Source: Echinostoma caproni
Taxonomy: Eukaryota > Platyhelminthes > Trematoda > Plagiorchiida > Echinostomatidae
Direction: 5' to 3'
DNA length: 14,127 nt
Assembly (NCBI GenBank): GCA_900618425.1
Contig: UZAN01041954.1
Coordinates: 1-14,127 of the forward strand
Position 1 is the stretch's first letter, and the number at the start of each line of letters is the position of its first letter. Shown here one piece after another: positions 1 through 7,600 of the stretch. The position numbers and the translations under genes are program-made. The notes under the pieces were generated by a model. The model was not told where the DNA came from and ran no database searches. It saw only the letters and a list, made by a program, of their open reading frames with translations.

Positions 1-1599
1 ACAAGGTGTGAAACAAAACTTCTTTTTGACAGTGTGTGCATATCAATACCAACGTCAACTGATTTTTAACATTAACTAGATTATTTGCAGCTCAAACGAA
101 ACAATGCGTTGCACCTACCAGTGTTGTGAAATTTACTTCTTGCAGGTTCCATTATCTACATGAACCATATTCTCTTTTCTCTATAACACGGTAAATTTGA
201 CTGTTTGGACACCGGGCGTGTTCCATCGTGACTCAAAAGTTTGCCATAGGTTCAAAGATTCATTTTATTCTTCGTCTCTCTCTTCCAACTCTTCACTACT
301 TCGCGAGCCTCACTTTGATTGATGTAAATTGATGCTTATGTTCAGTCAAAAACGGGAATTTCATGAATTGTTAAGTATTTTCTCCCACATCAAAGATTGT
401 TCTGTTCAACTTGGAATAACGCACAATCCACCTTAGTGATTCAAACATATTTGGAGTCTCTTCCGGTTTGCCTGCCCATGTGGCCATCTATCGTCAGCAC
501 AAAACCTTTGGATAGAGTATATTGTGTTGAACATTTGTGGATGTGAACATAGATGCTACTTCAAAGTGAACATCTCACATTTATAACCATGTTGAAAAAT
601 TCTACGACTGTCGCTTTTCCTATCAAGACTTCGATAGTCCAATGGCAAACAAGGTGCAATTTCAACGTGTTTTCCCATTTTTCTTCATTGTTCGTCTGCG
701 CTTTTTGCCCATTACTCTAAAATATTTGTCATGCACTCTCTTTTATTAGTCGCTTTTTACTCTTTTCGTCCCTTAGTAAAGCATATGAGAACGATGTAGA
801 CTACGCACATGCGAATGTGAAACAGCTTCATCGAACATTCTTCCTGTGCATTCTCTATTTGATGGTCTACTACACTGTGTCACTCTTACACCCTTCAACA
901 CATTCGAGATTCAGTGTCTCACTCTTCCACTCCGCAATCCCCGCTGGAGAATCTATACCATGATTGGTGTGGATGAGTTCTCAGAGTTGAAAGCGTTGTT
1001 CCCAGACGTTTCGTAGCCAAACTAGGCCACAGCATCAGCGCAACTTCCACCATTCCTTATCTTACTCAGATCTTCACAAATCAGGTACGGGACGGCTCTA
1101 AGATTTACAGGATCTTCCTATGATTATAATTATTAACATTCTCACTGTTTAGAGAAATATTATTTCATTCGTTTCGGTTACATGGAATTCAGACAATTGT
1201 TCACCCGAAGTCTAAAAATCAAGTTAGTTACAGTTTTGAGCGTCCAAACTACATGTGTTTGAACACAGTGAAAATTCTTGAATTATTTCCACACTATACA
1301 CGAACCGTGAAGTTGGATATCAGTCGTGTATTATGGACGATGACAATTAGGAATCCACCCCGTTTTTTGGTACTTAACCAAATGATGTTGGTGCACACAG
1401 AATTTCGTAGCGCTATAGATATTATTTTCTAATTCCTTGCTTTACTTACACGTCTCTAGTATTAAGACCATCCTTACGATGATTGAATCGGATAGAGTTA
1501 ATGGATAGTAATCCCATCTTCTTGGAAATTCGTAATGTTACCCACCTCCACGGTCCCCTCCGCTGTCATGCACTAAGGGAATCACTAAGCCACATGTTT
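1..1599. other. No feature recognised
   Basis: AT-rich sequence with stops in all frames. No open frame above about 60 codons, no recognisable repeat and no convincing exon. If the transporter continues leftward this is intron; otherwise intergenic. Confidence 0.5.
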
Positions 1600-1895
1600 A
1601 AAGTATCAAGTTTCGATTAACCCATTCGATTGTTCACAGGCACCAAACACTCTTGCTGGCTTTGGTTGTAGGTTTCACTCCTTAGGATATCGGTAATTCC
1701 CCAATAGCTGAATGCATTTAATTACGAGGTATTGTCCGTCTACCGTGTAGGTCAGATTTAAATGTTTTAGGTTCAAGCCCGAATGTTTGCGGTTCTATTC
1801 CTGACAGGGACACAAAAAGTACGTACTGCTGATGAGTCCCAAATAAGACTAAACGGCTGTTCAGTGCTCTTTGTCAGTCATCACAAATATATCCA
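1600..1895 (+). mobile_element. Second, decayed copy of the hammerhead SINE, inverted relative to the first
   Basis: The same parts occur in the same order as at 3880-3540: leader (AGTATCAAGTTT, then GGCTTTGGTTGT and GGTTTCACTCCTT), tRNA-like head and ribozyme. The A box is reduced to TAGGTCAGATT (1748-1758) and the B box to GGTTCTATTCC (1791-1801), so pol III transcription is unlikely. The copy merges into the AT microsatellite after about 1895, which may have grown from or replaced its 3' end. Confidence 0.75.
1812..1874 (+). pseudogene. Hammerhead ribozyme relic with G12 lost
   Basis: Box 1 is CTGATGA (1829-1835), intact. Stem II is GTCC/AGAC, with one C-A mismatch. Box 2 reads TAAA instead of GAAA: the first base (1850), equivalent to G12, is T. 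G12 is the residue proposed as general base in hammerhead catalysis, so the copy should be inactive. The cleavage triplet is GTT (cut position 1861/1862), which would be permitted. Stem I is better paired than in the other copy, with six consecutive pairs including one G-T (1823-1828 with 1862-1867). Confidence 0.75.
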
Positions 1896-1906
1896 TCCAG
1901 TCACAG

Positions 1907-1975
1907 ATATACATATATATGTATACATATATACGTATATATATATGATATATATGATATCATATATATACAAAT
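1907..1975 (+). repeat. AT-rich microsatellite (TATA/TACA/GATA mixture)
   Basis: Alternating ATAT, interrupted by ATAC, ATGT and TGATAT units, follows directly on the decayed SINE. It contains several short palindromes such as ATGATATCAT. It accounts for the tyrosine/isoleucine-rich end of the short plus-strand frame that reads through it. Confidence 0.85.
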
Positions 1976-1979
1976 GATC

Positions 1980-3345
1980 ATATACATGTGGGACAGGAGA
2001 TTATGTGGGACGGGAAACCGACAAGTCGCTGACAATCAAATACAAATAAAAATTTCAGAGATTATTTTGGTGAAACTGTAGTCCATAATCTTAAATGGTT
2101 CAAACACGTTTTCCACGCCTTCCCGAAAGTCAGAGAACCTATCTTTCTTCCTGTTATTTCTAAAAAAGAAACACAATAGGCATTTTATATAAGCTTACAT
2201 CTGACCACAGTGGCTATACGCCTCATCGATGATTTTTCAACTATGTGCTATGAAAATGATTGTGAACTGCTTGCTCGGTTTGCTAAATATCTTGTGTTTT
2301 TAACTGGTATAACCCATTCTCGTTCCAGTCACTTAATAAAGCCTCAAAAGTGGAAGCAGACACGAAATGACAGCATTTCGTTCAACCACCGCATACGGTG
2401 ATCCAGTTATTTTGGGTACGGTCATTCTGCTGCATACGTACAGTGGGATACAGGGTTGAACAGCAGCATCAGTAGTTGCAGAGTATCGACCACATTGCTA
2501 AATCATTTGGGTGAATCACATTATGGTGTACAACAGAGTTAGGTTAAAACGTCCCGTGAACAGCCACAGCGAATGGACATGCAATCAGGTTGTCAAGCCT
2601 ATCACGAGGTGAGTCAAGAAGCGAGGTCACAAAGTCTTATTGTTCGAGCACACACAAATACTCACTGGGCTGAAGTTGTTGAACGAACGCAGCTTCGGCA
2701 AACTGCATTATATGATATGTTGTCTGTCTATTATTCTGATAATCTTCACTCTCTACGAGCACACATTGTAAACTAGCAAGTGGTACGCGATGTCAATTTT
2801 TCACACCAAACGATTCCGCACTGACAACACACTGTATACGTAAATTGCTAGTCTTCTTTTGGCACGTAGCGCGTACATGCTAGAACAAGCACATTCCAAT
2901 GAGCGAATGTAAGAGAAAGTAGCTTGAGAATCAGGTCGGTCCAAATGTTTTCACTATTCGACTTTTGGTCTCTTGGAAGACAAGCAGTGAAGTGGCATCA
3001 CTGGTCAAAAGGGTGAGCTATCTTGTTCATCGTTGGAACTGTCGAAAGTTTTCATTTGCTTCGGATCAACTATTGAGGAAAACTTTTGTTTAGAAAGGAT
3101 TGAGATTTTACCGCTTTTCTTTTGTGATAACACCATATTTCTTGTTAAATTTGAAAGAGTACACGTTTCCTCTCCCCATCAACAGAATACTGAATAGTAG
3201 TTATTTCTTCCTCTCTATCCTCCTCTATCCGAAAATCATCGGTTATTGAGCAGAAAATTGTAAAGGAAACAGTTTAGAAACACTGTTACAGTTGTCTCAA
3301 GTTATCAGAGTATTAACAACAGTTCGGACCTATTGAGTTGATCAT
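1980..3345. other. No gene recognised
   Basis: Two short plus-strand frames (2210-2401 and 2573-2776) have no recognisable motifs. A perfect-looking plus-strand donor GAG|GTGAGT occurs at 2609, and a strong minus-strand acceptor (a long T run ending ag) near 2163. Neither borders a recognisable exon. Confidence 0.45.
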
Positions 3346-3351
3346 TGTGTG

Positions 3352-3445
3352 AACCGGCGTTTAGGCGCAATATACTAGTGACCTGCAGGTTATGAGTCCA
3401 AGTCCCACCACTGCCCCCTCCCGTGACCGCCGCCTGAATGTTCTT
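3352..3445 (+). repeat. tRNA-like relic, possible old SINE head
   Basis: The stretch from GGCGTTTAGGCGC to CACCACTGCC resembles the tRNA-like head at 12828-12889 in order and spacing (GTGACCTGCAGGTTATG against GTCACCCCGGGGATGTG, then a TCC-rich B-box position, then CACCAC-GCC). The A and B boxes are degenerate. It lies just beyond the 3' side of the intact hammerhead SINE, in the opposite orientation. Confidence 0.35.
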
Positions 3446-3579
3446 CGTCCATAAGTGATACCCGAACAATTATGAATTGGTGGTAGCTTTGAAAATGACA
3501 GATGGAACACAGGGGTTAATCTTCTCGACTAGTAAGGAGCTGAACAGATAGTTGCGATGAACAGTGTTTGTGATGACCG

Positions 3580-3642
3580 ACAAAGAGCACTGGACAGCTG
3601 TTTCATCCTGTTTGGGACTCGTCAGCAGAGCGTACTTTTTGT
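3580..3642 (-). ncRNA. Type I hammerhead ribozyme, core intact
   Basis: Core box 1 is CTGACGA (3625-3619). Stem II is GTCC/GGAT with loop CAAACA. Box 2 is GAAA (3604-3601). Stem III is the very short, self-complementary CAGCTG (3600-3595). The cleavage triplet is GTC, so cleavage would fall between 3593 and 3592. Stem I pairs CTG with CAG next to the core, then, past a T-T mismatch, CG with GC. After an internal loop (TAC against T) it continues as the pairing of an AAAAG stretch with CTCTTT. An internal loop in stem I facing loop II is the layout of the natural schistosome ribozyme, where loop-loop contacts speed the reaction. All invariant core residues are present, so self-cleavage is plausible. 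Monomer activity may be limited by the short stem III. Confidence 0.85.
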
Positions 3643-3652
3643 GTCCCTGTCA

Positions 3653-3706
3653 GGACTCGAACCGCGAACATTTGGGTCGTGACTTCAAACCTTCACCCCT
3701 GAGCTA
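3653..3706 (-). promoter_or_regulatory. Internal pol III promoter (A and B boxes) of the SINE
   Basis: The A box TAGCTCAGGGG (3706-3696) matches TRGYNNARNGG at every position. The B box GGTTCGAGTCC (3663-3653) matches GGTTCGANTCC at every position. The 32-nt spacing is that of a tRNA. A TTTG/CAAA pairing in the anticodon-arm position remains, but the cloverleaf is not good enough for a functional tRNA gene. Confidence 0.85.
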
Positions 3707-4235
3707 CACGGTCAGCGGTCTTCACCTTGTGCGAATGGCTCCATCGCGTTCAAATGCAACCAACTAGTGGGAAATTAACGATCTCCCAAGGAATGAAACC
3801 CACAACCAAACCATCATGAGTGCTGATGCCTCTGAATATTCCAACGGGCTAATCCAAACTTGATACTCCAAACTGAATAGATAGTTTCACTCGTTCAGCC
3901 GACAGTATTCCTCGCTGGTGGTAATATGATATTTTCATGATCTGGGAAAGTGGTTCTCATCTAAGAAAAAAATATTTCTGGCGGTCTGCTGTCATCTCTT
4001 TCATTGCGAAAAGGAATGTAGCATGATTAAATCAGTGGATTGTTTATCATAGTAATAGTATTCCTCAATGTGGTGTAAATTCGAACAACAGAAGCAAAAC
4101 CCAATCAGCGGAGTGAAACATTGAATATGAAATGAACTGCAAATAGCGTACTGACTTATCTACTAACCAATAACTAGTGTATAAAATGAACTTCAAAAAG
4201 AAACGAATGTTAATTTCCAAACTGCCTGATCCTAC

Positions 4236-4391
4236 CCGCATAGTTTGGAGCCAGATCGATCGAGTTGGCTGAGAATCCCGAACTGGCCGCTCCGAGAATC
4301 CCGATACTGGCAACCAGAATTGCCACCGCGGCGAACTGATTACATCCGACCAGGCCAACCGCAAGCAGCCCACAACCGAGCCCACCCATTG
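4236..4391 (-). CDS. SLC17 transporter exon: TM9-TM10 and the D-x-A-P-x-Y-A-G motif
   Basis: This 156-nt exon encodes the last two bases of a split serine codon, 51 residues, and one base of a glycine codon. It starts MGGLGCGLLAVGLVGC (a glycine-rich helix), continues with AVAILVASIGILGAASSGFS and ends NSIDLAPNYA(G). In SLC17 proteins the equivalent motif is N-H-L-D-I-A-P-x-Y-A-G. Here the usual His is Ser, and the rest is kept. The acceptor is ctatacag; the donor is GCGG|gtagga. The exon is visibly more GC-rich than the flanking introns. The next exon should start with two bases completing Gly and continue like ILMGISNT. It was not recognised in the 4.2 kb to the left edge, so it is probably outside the window or diverged. 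Confidence 0.9.
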
Positions 4392-4584
4392 CTGTATAGT
4401 CGGGCATGGTGCATGCATGGAAAGTATTATTCGGAACAGATGCTTGTGGGTATGTATGCAATTACGTGTAATGAACTTCCTAAGATAAACGGTTTCAACG
4501 GATGAAAGTATTACATTGTAAACGTGCAGATTGACAAACCCACAAAAAGGTTCTTTTGGGGTGAGCCTTTACTTATCTGGAATC

Positions 4585-4615
<31 letters not shown>

Positions 4616-7600
4616 CTATCCATCTATCTATCTTTCTATCTATCTATCTATCAAAATGTTATACTTGCATTTTGCAATATTATTCTTCGTTTTATGCAAT
4701 GGAGTTTGTTTGGTTTTGAAAATAAGTGAAGAAAACAATGGCGATTTTCGAAACAACATTAGATGAAAGTGTTTCTCCCTTTTCCATACCAGGACTCGAG
4801 ATCCAATGAAATATAAAACATGAGGACAATGTTTGCTATCTGTCTATCGTCCTCCTCTCCCATTCCTCGAGTACGACGACACAATGAAAAGTATTTTTCA
4901 TGGAAAAATATCAACTTGGTATTCTCATTATTACTATGATTTTGAAAAACGGAAGGAAAAAGTTAATCGAGCACAAACGAAAAATAATTCCAAAACAGTG
5001 AACATTCTGATATTTTGATCAGTTTTCGCATGGAAGTATCTTAGATAACCGTGATGCCGTTGGTGGTTTTCGTTATTTTTCACGTCAGATATTCTACCAC
5101 GATGTTCACTGGTTTATCGAGTTTACCACCATCGATCTGGTTAAAACACTTCAAGAAACAAATGGGAATTTCGGCTCAATCGACTAGGACTGCTGAACTA
5201 TGGAAGATCTTTCACGGAAACCTGGGGGTTTCATCGACTTTTTGAAACACTCATTTATCAAATACCCTCGTATATGTACTATATGTATATAGTATATGTA
5301 GTATATAATTGGCTACTAGTGCGTCCAACATATTTCGTTTCATGTGGAAATCTTTAAAACTGAAGAAAAATTATGCGCCTACCACTCTTCCGAAAAGTTC
5401 TCATGAATGATCATATGGAGTGTGGATTCGGGCATCCCGTCCGAACGGGGCGTAACCGAACGAACAGGATTTCAGTTCTTCATGAATAGTGGATACAAAA
5501 CATTGCTGTGTGGGTTAGACTACTCAGTGGAATGTCTAGGATACACTTTGACTCAACTTATGGTTGTATCAACCTTTAAGTACAACAACTTATAACACGA
5601 ATAAAATGAAGACAAAAATTACTACCGGGTATTTTCAAATGTAGCCTTTTATTTTAAATGTTTTGACTCATTAACCGCTTCAAGGCAGTTACCAAATGGG
5701 AGTAACTTTGTGATACAAATAATGATATCTCACAAGTTCGTAAATTGAAGAATATTAGGCGGGAACCAAACTAAGAATAACCAGAAATACACCGCTGATT
5801 AATTTTTACGTACATATGAATCTGGTTAGTAGAAGGTACGCGTTTTCCTACAAGCAAAATAAATCCTCGAACAAGAGGAGTTGAAGCTAAACTGAACAAC
5901 AGACACGCTTGAATCTTGCATCAATTTGTTGGGCTCATACATACTCGTTCACTTTTTCAATCGAATACTGCTTTGGGTTACCTGATTTCAGTCCAGGATG
6001 CATGGTAATAAAGAAATATGTATGACGGTTGTGAAAAGTTCAGTAGCCTCGGTGAGACTTTCCACAGTTGCCACACAAACTTCAAATCTGCCAGACAATA
6101 ATTTAAAAGAATTATGGGACAAAGCGGCTAACATTCACACTACTCAACAATTGTCGATGAATTTCCGCTACGTGAATCGAGCACAATCCCGGATACTTGC
6201 AGTCTACTCACATATCGCGTTGTTCAGCTTCCGCACCCAGGTTACCGAGAGCCATTGATGAGTGATGATCACATCAGAGACGAAAGCAGCAATTTGTGCA
6301 AAAATGAATTGCATCAAATACGGTAAAGAAGAAAGTAAACCATTCTGTAGGACAGGGATGGGAGAAAATAATTTTAAATCAAAAGAAAACAGAGTTCTAA
6401 GAAGATGCTTGATAGAGTTGTCATTGTATTACAATGTGAGGAAAATAATTGACTGCATTTCAATTAAACGGAGGACGCATTCCAGGTGTCTTCCTAAGGA
6501 CTTTTCTAATCTCATGCTGATATACATCAAGCGATACCATAGGCTTCAGCTAAATTTATAAAGGTAAACATTATCGCAGTTTTCCCTTTTAAACTGATGA
6601 TATTTTCTGATAAAGGTGCCATGTTTAAGGGATTAAGACCGATAGCTGAGAATCAGTTGTTAGCGCGTTTTACAATGAATGAGAAACGAGAAAAATGCTG
6701 GGAGTTAACATTTTACTACTAAATTAGTATCTAGTAGTCCAATGTCCAAATGTAAATTAAACGGCGGGCGTGATATCCCTGGTTTCTGAGGGACTTGATT
6801 GATCTTTACAGTGCGATTGCTCTACCGTTTCAAGTCGTCCTGCCCCTCTCACACATAAACTCAAACAATTAAATTCCCTGTGACCCTCTCTGAGATCCGA
6901 CCGGATCATGTTCCGCGATTAGTGCAACTTGGAATCGCTCAACTTGACACGGGACTGTCTGATCACTGGTTCATAATATTTGTGATGCTCGTGTTGTTAA
7001 CTATTATCTAGCCGTATGATGACCATTCACCTGCTGTACACAGTCGAAGTTCACTGGGAAGGCTGAAGACTCACAAATGTGAGTGGGTTCTAAGCTCTTA
7101 TGTGTCCTGCAACGGGCGAAATAATGTTGGAAACAGAGAACAATTAGTTAACTTACCTGGTAGGTAACTGAATAGATTCAAATTATTTAAAAACCTCTCA
7201 TTCCTGCGGGAACGTTGAACTGAACCTGCCTAATGTTGGAATACACTCACATCACTGTTTTTTGGTCTCTGATAATTTTCGGCAAATTTTAGCGAGCTCA
7301 TATAGCTAGAATGCTAATAAGAGTATATCAGCTGAAAAGCAATTATTATACCGTATGAATAACCCGTGTAAAATAACCCGGTTCAGTCTAGCGCCCGCAT
7401 GCTGGATCACATCTTCGATTCTCCCATCGATTGAGTGATTTAAAACGCTTTGAATACCCCCAAAGAAGTTATAATAGTTGCGTAGCGCCTCCCATTCTTT
7501 TAAAATCTTAATAAAAAAATACTTATACTAAATTAAGAGAAACAATAACTTCAGTGTGTGCAATTGGAAATGTAACTTATTCTCTCAGATGTTTAATTAG

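Larger units (their letters stand above)
3540..3880 (-). mobile_element. tRNA-headed SINE with hammerhead ribozyme, well-preserved copy
   Basis: Read on the minus strand, the unit has a roughly 150-nt leader, a tRNA-like head with perfect A and B boxes, a hammerhead ribozyme, and a short unrelated 3' part. The same order occurs at 1600-1895 on the other strand, with a run of 23 identical bases just before the ribozyme. In schistosomes the S-alpha family combines tRNA-like pol III boxes with a hammerhead in a unit of roughly this size, so this is likely a relative. The outer borders are where similarity to the other copy fades and are approximate. No clear target-site duplication or A-rich tail was seen. 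A minus-strand gene reading through here would carry it in sense. Confidence 0.8.

Noticed and set aside
760..830. GGGACGAAAAG on the minus strand as a third hammerhead
   Set aside because: There is no CTGANGA within reach upstream, so it is a chance match to box 2.
1450..1600. Minus-strand segment ending at a gtaagt donor (1449), as a C-terminal transporter exon
   Set aside because: The acceptor is poor, two frames are open, and neither peptide resembles TM11-TM12 or the SLC17 tail.
2560..2612. Plus-strand donor GAG|GTGAGT as the end of a plus-strand exon
   Set aside because: No acceptor, start codon context or recognisable protein upstream. A six-base donor match alone is common.
3564..3767. 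67-codon plus-strand frame
   Set aside because: It is antisense reading of the hammerhead SINE.
3770..3840. Minus-strand peptide GIST...VVGFIPWE as the next transporter exon after TM10
   Set aside because: It lies in the SINE leader, is repeated at 1640-1720, and does not match the expected ILMGISNT sequence.
4065..4418. 117-codon minus-strand open frame over the third transporter exon
   Set aside because: It is in a different frame from the SLC17 reading and continues through the donor into the intron. It is a shadow of the real exon.
4524..4766. Plus-strand frames with repeated LSIY/IYLS
   Set aside because: They are translation of the TATC microsatellite.
5998..6561. Two consecutive plus-strand open frames of 86 and 99 codons
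   Set aside because: They run antisense over the TM8 exon and its flanks and have no recognisable motifs. The minus strand gives a clear SLC17 match with splice sites.
7150..7260. Consensus minus-strand donor (CCAG|gtaagt) with an open stretch before it, as an extra transporter exon
   Set aside because: The exons at 10340 and 6344 already join at phase 0 and align with sialin without a gap, and the peptide (ERFLNNLNLFSYLP) has no counterpart in the family.
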